Source: Yinghuangia elevatio (GTDB lineage: Bacteria; Actinomycetota; Actinomycetes; Streptomycetales; Streptomycetaceae). Taken from it: 64,000 nt of DNA. The DNA is taken from positions 1 to 64,000 of the forward strand of contig NZ_JBEZFP010000025.1 of NCBI RefSeq assembly GCF_040649515.1. The letters run 5' to 3'. Both the position numbers and the translations under genes were made by a program. A model generated the notes under the pieces. The model made no database searches. It was not told the DNA's origin and saw only the letters and a program-made list of their open reading frames with translations. Each line of letters opens with the position of its first letter. Positions within the stretch are counted from its first letter, which is position 1. Of this stretch, positions 41,954 to 50,435 are shown piece by piece.

Positions 41954-44170
41954 TCAGTTCACATCCCGTTCTGCGTTGCTCGTGCTGGTGGTGCTGTGGA
42001 TCTGCCCGCGACGCCCGCGCGAACGCGGCACCTCGTCCCGCTGGCGCTCGGCGTCGAACCTGCCGTACGCGTCGACGATCCGCCCGACCAGCTGGTGCCG
42101 CACGACGTCCTGGCTGCTCAGCGGGCAGAACGCGATGTCGTCCACGCCGTCCAGGATCCGCTGCACCACCCGCAGCCCGCTCTCCGTCCCGTTCGGCAGG
42201 TCGACCTGCGTCACGTCACCCGTGACCACGATCTTCGACCCGAACCCGAGCCGCGTCAGGAACATCTTCATCTGCTCGGCCGAGGTGTTCTGCGCCTCGT
42301 CCAAAATGATGAACGCGTCGTTGAGGGTGTTGTGCGTCAGCAGGTGTCCCTCGGTGACGTACAGCGAGTCCTCGGCGGCGACCTGGATGCAGACCGCCTC
42401 CTCGCGGCCCGCCGGCTCGATGCTGTCGATGAACCGCATCGGGCGACCGCCGCCGCCTGCCGCGTGGTAGACGTCGCGCTTGCGGGCGAGACGGAACGGC
42501 TCCACGCCCGCGGGCAGCCTGATGTCCACAATGTGTGCGTCGAACCGGTGGTGCACCGCGCGGCCGTTGGCACGACCGGGCTTGCGGCCGAGGGCGTGCC
42601 TGCGGCGCGTGTACGCCACGCCCCCGAGCGACCGCACGAGGGAGACCACGTCGTCGCGCAGCATGATCGATGTCGTCGTGTACTGGACCCGGCAGGTCCG
42701 GTCCCGCTGCGTGACCGGGCCGCCGTCGGAGTCGAGCAGCCCCTGCAGGACCGCGAGTCGCACCTCGGCGGAGTTGCCCAGGTAGACGTCCGGGACGAAC
42801 TTCGAGTGCGAGCGCGCCCCGAGCAGGTCGAGTGCGCGCAGGACCCCCGTCACCGGGTTCTCCAGCGTCACGACGTCGCCGGGCGCCTTCACCCGGTTGA
42901 GCGTGTAGTCGACGCCGGACCGGTGCCGCACCGCGACACCCGGCAGCGCAGCTTCCAGCGCCGACGCGAGCTCGCGGTCCGCGGTGGCGAACGCCGGCGT
43001 CGTGGAGCCGGTCAGGCATCCGTCGCCGAGCAGGAGACCGAGCGCGTACGGGTCCATCGGCACGGCGCGTTCGGGCAGCTGCACCGGGGCCGTCAGCATC
43101 GGCAGCTCGTACCGCCGCGCATGCGCGGCGCGCAGCTTGCCGATCATGTCCTTGGTCTCGAGGACGCGCCAGGGCTTGCCACGTCGACGGTCGGCAGCCG
43201 TCCGGACGGTCCACAGGTGCTCGCCGCAGCAGAGCGTCCACGAACCGTCCTGTGCGGTGAGGCGGTAGATGTCCTTCTCACCCTGCGGGTACACGCCGAG
43301 GACGGGCGTCGGCTCGCCGTTCGAGCCGATCACCAGGTCACCGACCTGGAGGTCGCCGATGGGGCGCCAGCCGTCCGGGGTCAGGACGTTGGTGAAGACC
43401 GGCTGCGCGCGCCCACGCATATATGCGAGGGGGGCTACTTCGATGGTGCCGGCGGCCATGAGGCGGGGGATGGAGTCGGGGTCGATCATGTCGTGCAGCG
43501 CGTCGTAGAGCGGGCGCAGGTACGGGTCGATCTTCTCGTACAGGGTGCCGGGCAGGAAGCCGAGGCGTTCGCCGGCCTCGACCGCGGGGCGCGTCAGGAT
43601 GATGCGGTTGACCTGCTTCATCTGCAGCGCCTGGACGGCCTTGGCCATGGCGAGGTAGGTCTTGCCGGTACCGGCCGGGCCGATGCCGAAGACAATGGTG
43701 TGGCGGTCGATCGCGTCGACGTAGCGCTTCTGGTTGAGCGTCTTGGGACGGATCGTGCGGCCGCGGTTCGACAGGATGTTGAGGGTGAGCACCTCGGCCG
43801 GGCCCGCGTCGCCGCCGGAGCGGAGCATCGCGATGGAGCGCTCGACGGCTTCGGCGCTGAGCGGCTGGCCGGTGCGCAGGACGAGCATCATCTCGTCGAA
43901 CAGGCGCTTGACGAGTTCGATGTCGTCGACGGGGCCGGTGGTGTTGACCTCGTTGCCGCGCACGTGGATGTCGACGTCGGGGAACGCGTCCTCGATCACC
44001 CGGAGCAGGGAGTCGCCGGAGCCGAGCAGCGCGACCATCGGGTGCTTCGCCGGGATCACGATCTTTGCCTGGGCCTGCTCCCGGCCCTGCTCCTCGGGCT
44101 GTGCGGCGCCGGTGGGCTCGTTGCCGTTGCCGTTGTGCCCGGTGCCGCGAGCGTGTCGTGTGGAAGCCAT
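41954..44170 (-). CDS. phoH: PhoH-family ATPase interrupted by an intein
   Basis: A 738-residue precursor. Host residues 1-254 and 615-738 make a 378-residue PhoH-like protein: GPAGTGKT (Walker A, 164-171), TRPAVEAGERLGFLPG, then after the intein TLNDAFIILDEAQNTS (Walker B), FLTRLGFGSKIVVTGD and LSSQDVVRHQLV. PhoH proteins are predicted RNA-associated ATPases, often coupled to ybeY. The intein separates MRGR from TLNDAF, just before Walker B, so the ATPase should be inactive until splicing. ATG start; ribosome-binding sequence weak. Codon use is similar inside and outside the intein. Confidence 0.93.
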   Translation of the reverse strand: MASTRHARGTGHNGNGNEPTGAAQPEEQGREQAQAKIVIPAKHPMVALLGSGDSLLRVIEDAFPDVDIHVRGNEVNTTGPVDDIELVKRLFDEMMLVLRTGQPLSAEAVERSIAMLRSGGDAGPAEVLTLNILSNRGRTIRPKTLNQKRYVDAIDRHTIVFGIGPAGTGKTYLAMAKAVQALQMKQVNRIILTRPAVEAGERLGFLPGTLYEKIDPYLRPLYDALHDMIDPDSIPRLMAAGTIEVAPLAYMRGRAQPVFTNVLTPDGWRPIGDLQVGDLVIGSNGEPTPVLGVYPQGEKDIYRLTAQDGSWTLCCGEHLWTVRTAADRRRGKPWRVLETKDMIGKLRAAHARRYELPMLTAPVQLPERAVPMDPYALGLLLGDGCLTGSTTPAFATADRELASALEAALPGVAVRHRSGVDYTLNRVKAPGDVVTLENPVTGVLRALDLLGARSHSKFVPDVYLGNSAEVRLAVLQGLLDSDGGPVTQRDRTCRVQYTTTSIMLRDDVVSLVRSLGGVAYTRRRHALGRKPGRANGRAVHHRFDAHIVDIRLPAGVEPFRLARKRDVYHAAGGGGRPMRFIDSIEPAGREEAVCIQVAAEDSLYVTEGHLLTHNTLNDAFIILDEAQNTSAEQMKMFLTRLGFGSKIVVTGDVTQVDLPNGTESGLRVVQRILDGVDDIAFCPLSSQDVVRHQLVGRIVDAYGRFDAERQRDEVPRSRGRRGQIHSTTSTSNAERDVN
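42329..43408 (-). other. intein with LAGLIDADG endonuclease, class 3-type residues
   Basis: A 360-residue in-frame insert in phoH. Block A (VLTPDGWRPIGDL and VGDLVIG) and the terminal His359-Asn360 are canonical, but residue 1 is Ala rather than Cys or Ser. The three residues that define class 3 inteins appear present: Trp two positions after the block B His (H64-L-W66), Cys340 in block F (CIQVAAED), and Thr as the first C-extein residue. YALGLLLGDG (121-130) and LQGLLDSDG (221-229) are the two LAGLIDADG motifs, so a homing endonuclease is probably included. Confidence 0.9.
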
Positions 44171-44328
44171 GGGCGGCCTGACGGCCTGATCACGCCTACT
44201 TTCCGTTGCTCGGGGTGACAGTTGTGTCCTGGGGCAATGGTAGCTCTTTGCCCTTGACGCGCTCTTGAGGTTTTCGCCCCGATGATCATGCTTTCCGGCC
44301 GCCCGGCCGCGGCGGGGCCGGGCGGAGG

Positions 44329-45243
44329 TCAGCGGCGTTTGGGGAGGGGGATTCGGTCCAGGTCGGCGGCTACGGCGATCTCGCCGTCGAAGTGGCGGCG
44401 GGCGTCGGCGAGGAATGCGGCGGGGTCGGGGTAGCGCTGCGAGAAGTGGGTGAGGACCAGCAGGCGCGCACCGGCCTCGCGGGCGGTGGCGGCGGCCTCG
44501 CCGGCGGTTATGTGGCCGTGTGCCTTGGCGAGGTCGGCGTCCGCGTCGAGGAAGGTGGACTCGCACACCAGCATGTCGGTGTCGTGTGCGAGTTCGGCCA
44601 CGGCGTCGCAGCGTCGGGTGTCCATGATGAACGCGAACTTCTGGCCGCGGCGGATTTCGCTCACCTCGTCGACGGTGACGACGCGGCCTGCGGCCTCGAC
44701 GGCGCCCTCGCGTTGCAGACGGCCGACGTCCGGACCGGCGATGCCGAGTTCGCGCAGGCGTTCGGGGAGCATGCGGCGGCCGTCGGGTTCCACGAGGCGG
44801 AAGCCGTACGACTCGACCGGATGCGACAGGCGCCGCGCCTCCAGCGTGAGATTCGTCAGGGGTGCGATTGCCGCCTCGCCGGCGAGCGGGTGTTCGCGCA
44901 GTGTCGCGGCCTCGTGGAAGGCGCTGGCATGGTGCAGCCGGTCGAAGAAGTGCTGCCCGGACGCCGGGAAGTACGCCGTGACCTCGTGCGGCACCCGGTC
45001 GAGGTTGATGCGCTGGATGACGCCCGGCAGGCCGAGGCAGTGGTCGCCGTGGAAGTGCGTGACGCAGATGCGGGTGATGTCGGTGGCCGCGACTCCGGCG
45101 TACAGCATCTGCCGCTGGGTGCCCTCGCCCGGGTCGAACAGGATGCCCTCGCGGTCCCAGCGCAGCAGGTAGCCGTTGTGGTTGCGGTGCCGGGTGGGCG
45201 CCTGGCTGGCGGTGCCGAGGACGACGAGTTCGCGTACGGACAT
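44329..45243 (-). CDS. rnz: ribonuclease Z
   Basis: A 304-residue metallo-beta-lactamase-fold nuclease trimming tRNA 3' ends. THFHGDHCLGLPG is the zinc motif; RHRNHNGYLLRW and the C-terminal LVLTHFSQRY also match. The ATG chosen starts MSVRELVVLGTASQ; an upstream frame would add 12 unrelated residues. Divergent from the VOC-family gene with a 34-bp gap. Confidence 0.93.
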   Translation of the reverse strand: MSVRELVVLGTASQAPTRHRNHNGYLLRWDREGILFDPGEGTQRQMLYAGVAATDITRICVTHFHGDHCLGLPGVIQRINLDRVPHEVTAYFPASGQHFFDRLHHASAFHEAATLREHPLAGEAAIAPLTNLTLEARRLSHPVESYGFRLVEPDGRRMLPERLRELGIAGPDVGRLQREGAVEAAGRVVTVDEVSEIRRGQKFAFIMDTRRCDAVAELAHDTDMLVCESTFLDADADLAKAHGHITAGEAAATAREAGARLLVLTHFSQRYPDPAAFLADARRHFDGEIAVAADLDRIPLPKRR

Positions 45244-45277
45244 GCGCCCATTCTCCGGCGCTCGGTAAGGTCGCGGC

Positions 45278-45595
45278 ATGCCGGGCGCCCGCGTGGATTC
45301 GATCGTCGTCTACACGACGCGCGTCGAGGCGTGCCGCGAGTTCTACGCGGGCCTGGGCCTGGAGTTCACGCGCGAGCGGCACAGCAAGGGCCATGAGCAT
45401 TACGCCGCGGTCCTCGACGGGGGCGGGGTGTTCGAGATCTATCCGGCCACCCCGGCGCGCGTCACCGGCGCGCTGCGGATCGGCCTGGTGGTCGACGGCG
45501 CCGGGCTGCCGCCGGGCCGGCGTACGTTGCGCGACCCGGACGGCAGGGCGGTTGTCGTCGGCCCGTCCGAGGGGGTTACCCCGGAGGCCAGGTGA
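45278..45595 (+). CDS. VOC/glyoxalase-family protein
   Basis: A 105-residue single-domain protein of the vicinal-oxygen-chelate fold: VDSIVVYTTRVEACREFYAGLGLEF, in parts, a KGHEHYAAVLDGGGVFEIYP strand pair in parts, and a closing DPDGRAVVVGP. The metal ligands are partly present (His, Glu). Substrate unknown. Its last 20 bp overlap the convergent HIT gene. Confidence 0.82.
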   Translation: MPGARVDSIVVYTTRVEACREFYAGLGLEFTRERHSKGHEHYAAVLDGGGVFEIYPATPARVTGALRIGLVVDGAGLPPGRRTLRDPDGRAVVVGPSEGVTPEAR

Positions 45596-45938
45596 GGCCG
45601 CGGCCGCCCATCACGTGGGCGTGTACGTGGAAGACCGTCTGTCCCGCGCCCGCGCCCGTGTTGAAGACGACGCGGTAGCCGGTTTCGTCGATGCCCTCGC
45701 CGGCCGCCACCGCTGCCGCCTCGGCGAGCAGCGTGCCCGCCAACTCCGGCTCGGCCGCGCCCAGTTCGCCGGCGTTCGGGTAGTGGGCGCGCGGGATGAC
45801 GAGGATGTGCGTGGGCGCCTGCGGGTTGATGTCGCGGAAGGCGACGAAGTCCTTCGTCTCGCGGACCACCGTGGCGGGGACGTCCCCGGCCACGATCTTG
45901 CAGAACAGGCAGTCCGCCTGGGCTTCCCCGGCCGCCAT
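45576..45938 (-). CDS. HIT-family (histidine triad) hydrolase
   Basis: A 120-residue nucleotide phosphoramidase, Hint-like. The N-terminal CLFCKIVAGDVPATVV, a PQAPTHILVIPRAHYPN segment and the catalytic triad HVHAHVMGG are intact. The ATG at 45938 has GGAGG 5-6 bases upstream. Located between rsmE and the VOC gene. Confidence 0.93.
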   Translation of the reverse strand: MAAGEAQADCLFCKIVAGDVPATVVRETKDFVAFRDINPQAPTHILVIPRAHYPNAGELGAAEPELAGTLLAEAAAVAAGEGIDETGYRVVFNTGAGAGQTVFHVHAHVMGGRGLTWPPG

Positions 45939-46002
45939 GCGTACCTCCATCTGGATGCTGGTTGGGCGCGATCGTATCGGCTGGCCGCGGCGGGGCCGGG
46001 CT

Positions 46003-46743
46003 TCAGGCCCAGCGGCCCGACGCGGCCATCAGTACGGAGGCCGCCGACACGCCTGCCGTCGACGTGCGCAGCACGGTCGGGCCGAGCCGGTACGCCCGGG
46101 CGCCCGCCTCCGCGAAGACCGCGAGCTCTTCCGGGCTGACGCCGCCCTCCGGCCCCACGACGAGGACGACGTCGCCGTCGGCCGGCACCTCGACCGCCGC
46201 GATCGGGTCCGCGGCGGCCTCGTGCAGCACCCCCGCGAAGGCCGCTTCCCGCAGCATGCCCGCGACCTGACGCGTCGTCATGAGCTCGGTGACGTCCGGC
46301 AGATGTACGCGCCGCGCCTGCTTGCCGGCCTCGCGTGCGGTGGACCGCCACTTGGCGAGCGACTTGGCGCCGCGCTCGCCCTTCCACTGGGTGATGCACC
46401 GGGAGGCCGCCCACGGGACGACCACGTCGACGCCGACCTCGGTCATGGTCTCGACGGCCAGCTCGCCGCGGTCCCCCTTGGGCAGCGCCTGGACGACGAC
46501 GATGCGGGGTGCGGGCGGCGGCTCCTCGGTGCGCTCGCCGACGTCGACGTGCAGCGTGTCCTTGCCCTCGACGGCGGCGACGGTGCCGCGTACCGCGACG
46601 CCGCGCCCGTCGGTGAGGACGACTTCCTCGCCGACCGCGACGCGCCGCACGGTGACGGCGTGCCGGCCTTCCGCCCCGTCGAGGACCACCCGGCGGGCGG
46701 TGCGGAGGGCGGGGTCGTCCGTGAGGAAGACGGGGGCGCTCAT
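46003..46743 (-). CDS. rsmE: 16S rRNA (uracil1498-N3)-methyltransferase RsmE
   Basis: A 246-residue SPOUT-class methyltransferase. GRHAVTVRRVAVGEEVVLTDG, in parts, is the PUA-like N terminus. VVVQALPKGDRGELAVETMTEVGV, in parts, KWRSTAREAGKQARR, and the knot VLVVGPEGGVSPEEL with LGPTVLRTSTAGVSA complete the SAM site. It belongs to the dnaJ-side cluster, usual in Streptomyces. Confidence 0.95.
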   Translation of the reverse strand: MSAPVFLTDDPALRTARRVVLDGAEGRHAVTVRRVAVGEEVVLTDGRGVAVRGTVAAVEGKDTLHVDVGERTEEPPPAPRIVVVQALPKGDRGELAVETMTEVGVDVVVPWAASRCITQWKGERGAKSLAKWRSTAREAGKQARRVHLPDVTELMTTRQVAGMLREAAFAGVLHEAAADPIAAVEVPADGDVVLVVGPEGGVSPEELAVFAEAGARAYRLGPTVLRTSTAGVSAASVLMAASGRWA

Positions 46744-46807
46744 GGGGTCGGCTCCGAAGGCGTGGGCGGTGCCGCGGGCATGGGGGTGCCGCGGGCGGCG
46801 GGTCGGG

Positions 46808-47875
46808 TCAATCCTCTCGTGCCGCGGCCAGCTCGTCGGCCAGGCGCTTCACCACAGCTGCCGCGGGCTCGTCGCGCGCGAGGCGCCAGCCCTGCCCGGC
46901 CCACAACGCCATCGCCTCGGGGTCTCCCGCCGCGGCCGAGGCGCGCCGCAACGTCGCCGTGGCGTAGTGCACTTCGGGGTAGGCGGCCGGTGCGTACGCG
47001 TCGTTGCGGGCGAGGAACCCGTTGACCAGGCCGCGGGCCGGGCGGCCGGAGAAAGCCCGGGTGAGGCGTGTGCGGTCGTAGCGCGCGTCGGCCAGCGCGG
47101 CCTTGTACGGCGCCGGGGCGCCGCTCTCCGGGCAGCGCAGGAAGGCCGTGCCCAGTTGGGCGGCGACGGCTCCGGCCGCGAGCACGGCCGCCACCTGCTC
47201 GCCGGTCATGATCCCGCCCGCGGCGACGTACGGCAGGGTGGTGACCGCGCGCACGAGTCCGAGCAGGGCGAGCAGGCCGTACGGCTCGGTGCCGGCCTCG
47301 GCGTCGTTGTCCCACCGCCCTTGGTGGGCGCCGGCTTCGACGCCCTGCACGATCAGCAGGTCCGGTCCGGCCGCGGCGGCGCGTTCCGCCTCCTCGGGTG
47401 TGGTCACCGTGACGGCTGTGGCCGTGCCCCTGGCCCGGAAGTCCGCGAGCACGCCGCGGTCAGGGCAGCCGAAGGTGAACGACACCACCGCGACGGGATC
47501 GGCCAGGAGAGCGGCGACCTTGGCGTCCCAGTCGTCGTCGAGTCCGTGCGGCGGAACCTCGCCGAGCGCCACGCCCAGTCGCGCGGCCTCCGGTGCCAGG
47601 CGGTCGCGGTACGCCCCGACCTGCCCGGCGGCGGCGCCCTCGGCGGCCTCTCCCGGCACGAACAGGTTGACGCCGAACGGCAGTCCCGTGGCCGCGCGCA
47701 GCTCGGCGATCTCGGCGGTCATCGCCTCCGCGGTCTTGTAGCCCGCCGCGAGGAACCCGAGAGCGCCCGCACCGCACACCGCCGCCGCCAGCGGTGGCCC
47801 GGACGCCCCGCCCGCCATCGGCGCCTGTACGAGCGGCAGCCGCACCGGCCACTCGATCCGCGATCCGGCGTCCAC
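46808..47875 (-). CDS. nitronate monooxygenase-family protein
   Basis: A 355-residue FMN enzyme of the NMO/2-nitropropane dioxygenase family. LPLVQAPMAGG starts the barrel, GFLAAGYKT, VQGVEAGAHQGRWD and YVAAGGIMTGEQVAAVLAAGA, in parts, provide the FMN and substrate sites. Probable role: detoxifying propionate-3-nitronate and related nitronates. GTG start with GGGAGG 8 bases upstream. Confidence 0.88.
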   Translation of the reverse strand: MDAGSRIEWPVRLPLVQAPMAGGASGPPLAAAVCGAGALGFLAAGYKTAEAMTAEIAELRAATGLPFGVNLFVPGEAAEGAAAGQVGAYRDRLAPEAARLGVALGEVPPHGLDDDWDAKVAALLADPVAVVSFTFGCPDRGVLADFRARGTATAVTVTTPEEAERAAAAGPDLLIVQGVEAGAHQGRWDNDAEAGTEPYGLLALLGLVRAVTTLPYVAAGGIMTGEQVAAVLAAGAVAAQLGTAFLRCPESGAPAPYKAALADARYDRTRLTRAFSGRPARGLVNGFLARNDAYAPAAYPEVHYATATLRRASAAAGDPEAMALWAGQGWRLARDEPAAAVVKRLADELAAARED

Positions 47876-48185
47876 TACCGCACCTCCCGGTCACTGGGGT
47901 CACCCGCGTGACACGACCGTACGCCCGGCACCGGCCCGGAAGCCACGGACCACGCCCCGCGCGCGCCCCGGACCGCGTCGTGCCGCCGCACGCCGCCTCG
48001 GCCGCACCGCCCGACCCCACGGCTCCGGCTGCGCACCGCCCGCCCGCAAACAGCCGAGGGACGGGCCCGCAGGACCCGTCCCTCGCTCCGTACCGTGCGT
48101 GCCGTGCTGTAGGTACCTGTTGGCGCCTGTTCGTGCTGTGGCGCTGTCCGCGCTGTGCCGTTCCGCAGCGTGGCACCGGTTCGCC
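47876..48185. other. 310-bp gap between dnaJ and the nitronate monooxygenase gene
   Basis: Contains the dnaJ terminator at 48056-48084 and the upstream region of the nitronate monooxygenase. No gene supported. Confidence 0.5.
48056..48084 (-). terminator. hrcA-dnaJ terminator
   Basis: A perfect 10-bp stem GAGGGACGGG/CCCGTCCCTC (48056-48065 with 48075-48084), 9-nt loop, 102 bp past the dnaJ stop. Confidence 0.75.
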
Positions 48186-49316
48186 TCAGCGCCCGTTGAA
48201 GGCGTCCTTCAGGCGGGAGAACAACCCCTGCTGCCCCGGCGAGAACTGCCCCTGGGGCCGCTCCTCGGCCCGCAACTTGGCGAGCCTGCGCAGGAGTTCC
48301 TCCTGCTCCGGGTCGAGCTTCGAGGGCGTCTGCACCTCGACGTGCACCAGGAGGTCGCCCCGGCCGCCGCCCCGCAGGTGCGTGATGCCCCTGCCGTGCA
48401 GCGGGATGGACTGGCCGGACTGGGTGCCCGGCCTGATGTCGATCTCCGCGACGCCGTCCAGCGTCTCCAGCGGCACCTTCGTGCCCAGGGCCGCGGCCGT
48501 CATCGGGATGGTGACCGTGCAGTGCAGGTCGTCGCCGCGGCGCTGGAACGTCGGGTGCGGGACCTCTGCGATCTCGACGTAGAGGTCGCCGGCCGGGCCG
48601 CCGCCCGGGCCGACCTCGCCCTCGCCCGCGAGTTGGATGCGCGTGCCGGAGTCGACGCCCGCCGGGATCTTGACGGTGAGCGTGCGGCGCGCGCGTACGC
48701 GTCCGTCGCCCGCGCACTCCGGGCACGGGGTCGGCACCACGGTGCCGAAGCCCTGGCACTGCGGGCACGGGCGCGACGTCATGACCTGGCCGAGGAACGA
48801 CCGTGTGACCTGGCTGACCTCGCCGCGGCCCCGGCACATGTCGCACGTCTGCGCGGTGGTGCCGGGAGCGGCGCCCTCGCCGTTGCAGGTGTTGCAGGTG
48901 ACCGCGGTGTCGACCTGGATCTCCCGGGTCGTGCCGAACGCCGCCTCCTCCAACTGCACCTCGATGCGGATCATGGCGTCCTGGCCGCGGCGGGTGCGCG
49001 AGCGCGGGCCGCGCTGGCTCGCCTGGCCGAAGAACGCGTCCATGATGTCGCTGAAGCCGAAGCCCGCGCCGAAGCCGCCGCCGGGCCCGGCCCCCGCGCC
49101 GCCGAGCGGGTCGCCGCCGAGGTCGTACATCTGCCGCTTCTGCGGGTCCGAGAGGACCTCGTAGGCGGCGTTGATCTCCTTGAAGCGCTCTTGCGTCTTG
49201 GGGTCCGGATTCACATCCGGGTGCAGTTCGCGGGCGAGGCGGCGGAAGGCCTTCTTGATCTCCTCGGGCGTGGCGTCGCGCCGAACACCCAGGACCTCGT
49301 AGTAATCAGTGGTCAA
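48186..49316 (-). CDS. dnaJ: chaperone DnaJ (DnaJ2 type)
   Basis: A 376-residue type I J-protein, co-chaperone of DnaK. The J domain has HPDVNPDP with the HPD motif; a Gly/Phe linker follows (about 70-95). The zinc domain has the four repeats CNTCNGEG, CDMCRGRG, CPQCQGFG and CPECAGDG. The start is TTG directly abutting the hrcA TAG, so it is coupled to hrcA and shares its heat-shock control. Confidence 0.95.
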   Translation of the reverse strand: MTTDYYEVLGVRRDATPEEIKKAFRRLARELHPDVNPDPKTQERFKEINAAYEVLSDPQKRQMYDLGGDPLGGAGAGPGGGFGAGFGFSDIMDAFFGQASQRGPRSRTRRGQDAMIRIEVQLEEAAFGTTREIQVDTAVTCNTCNGEGAAPGTTAQTCDMCRGRGEVSQVTRSFLGQVMTSRPCPQCQGFGTVVPTPCPECAGDGRVRARRTLTVKIPAGVDSGTRIQLAGEGEVGPGGGPAGDLYVEIAEVPHPTFQRRGDDLHCTVTIPMTAAALGTKVPLETLDGVAEIDIRPGTQSGQSIPLHGRGITHLRGGGRGDLLVHVEVQTPSKLDPEQEELLRRLAKLRAEERPQGQFSPGQQGLFSRLKDAFNGR

Positions 49317-50333
49317 CTACGACTCCGCGAGAATCTGTCCGACGTACCGTGCCACGGCGCGTACCGCTCCCATCGTTCCGGGGTAGTCCATCCTGGTCGG
49401 CCCGAGCACGCCGAGTTTGGCGAGGGCCTCGTCCCCGCTGCCGTACCCGACGGACACCACCGAGGTGGCGGCCAGTCCCTCGTGCATGTTCTCGTGGCCG
49501 ATACGCACCACCATGGCAGGCTCGGTGGCCTCCCCGAGCAGGCGCAGGAGCACGACATGCTCCTCCAGGGCCTCGAGTACCGGGCGGATCGTCATCGGGA
49601 AGTCGGTGCCGAACCGGGTGAGGTTCGCGGTTCCCGCGAGGACGACCCGCTCTTCCTGCTGCTCCACGAGGGTGTCGAGCAGGGCGGCGAGGACTGTGGT
49701 GACGATCGGCCGCTCCTCGGCCGTGAAGGACTCGCCGAGGTCCTGCACCAGCAGGGCGACGTCGGCGAAGCGCCTGCCGACGACGACGCCGTTGATCCGG
49801 CCGCGGAGGTCGGCGAGCAGGGTGTCGCCGATCGGGCCGGGTGCGTCCAGCACGCGCTGTTCGACCCGCCCGGTGTTGGTGATGAGCACGAGCATGATCC
49901 GGGTCGGTGCCAGGGTCAGCAGCTCGACGTGCCGGATGGTGGACCGGGTGAGGGACGGGTACTGCACCACGGCGACCTGGTGGGTCAGCTGGGCGAGCAG
50001 GCGCACGGTGCGGCCGACCACGTCGTCGAGGTCCACGGCGCCGTCCAGGAAGAGCTGGATCGCCCGGCGCTCGGGCGTGGACAGCGGCTTGATGCCCGCG
50101 AGCCGGTCGACGAAGAGCCGGTAGCCCTTGTCGGTGGGTACGCGGCCCGCGCTGGTGTGGGGCTGGGTGATGTACCCCTCCTCCTCCAGCGCGGCCATGT
50201 CGTTGCGGATGGTCGCCGGGGAGACCCCGAGGTTGTGCCGTTCCGCGAGCGCTTTGGATCCGACGGGCTCGTGAGTCGCCACGTAGTCCTGCACGATGGC
50301 GCGCAGCACGTCGAGCTTGCGGTCGTCGAGCAC
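49317..50333 (-). CDS. hrcA: heat-inducible transcription repressor HrcA
   Basis: A 338-residue repressor of CIRCE-controlled chaperone genes. The winged helix has LDVLRAIVQDYVATHEPVGSK, in parts, GVSPATIRNDMAALEEEGYI and QPHTSAGRVPTDKGYRLFVD, in parts. The C-terminal GAF-like domain ends GPTRMDYPGTMGAVRAVARYV, in parts. The GTG chosen has GGGAGG 8 bases upstream. A CIRCE element lies just upstream, so it controls itself and dnaJ. Confidence 0.96.
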   Translation of the reverse strand: MLDDRKLDVLRAIVQDYVATHEPVGSKALAERHNLGVSPATIRNDMAALEEEGYITQPHTSAGRVPTDKGYRLFVDRLAGIKPLSTPERRAIQLFLDGAVDLDDVVGRTVRLLAQLTHQVAVVQYPSLTRSTIRHVELLTLAPTRIMLVLITNTGRVEQRVLDAPGPIGDTLLADLRGRINGVVVGRRFADVALLVQDLGESFTAEERPIVTTVLAALLDTLVEQQEERVVLAGTANLTRFGTDFPMTIRPVLEALEEHVVLLRLLGEATEPAMVVRIGHENMHEGLAATSVVSVGYGSGDEALAKLGVLGPTRMDYPGTMGAVRAVARYVGQILAES

Positions 50334-50355
50334 CGTGCGCACCTCCCTGACCTGC

Positions 50356-50382
50356 CTGGCACTCCGCTTGCTGGAGTGCCAG
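50356..50382 (-). promoter_or_regulatory. CIRCE operator for HrcA
   Basis: CTGGCACTC, nine bases, then GAGTGCCAG: the perfect 9-9-9 arrangement of CIRCE with two GC-leaning outer bases compared with TTAGCACTC-N9-GAGTGCTAA. It ends 23 bp before the hrcA start. Confidence 0.93.
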
Positions 50383-50435
50383 TGTACGGCGACGCCGATG
50401 CGTCCGTACCCTGCCGTCTGTGGAAGGGTCGCAGG

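Noticed and set aside
44171..45400. Upstream extension of the phoH frame through the rnz region
   Set aside because: The extension overlaps rnz on the same strand in another frame, and is an Arg/Pro-rich shadow. The PhoH N terminus is normal from the ATG at 44170.
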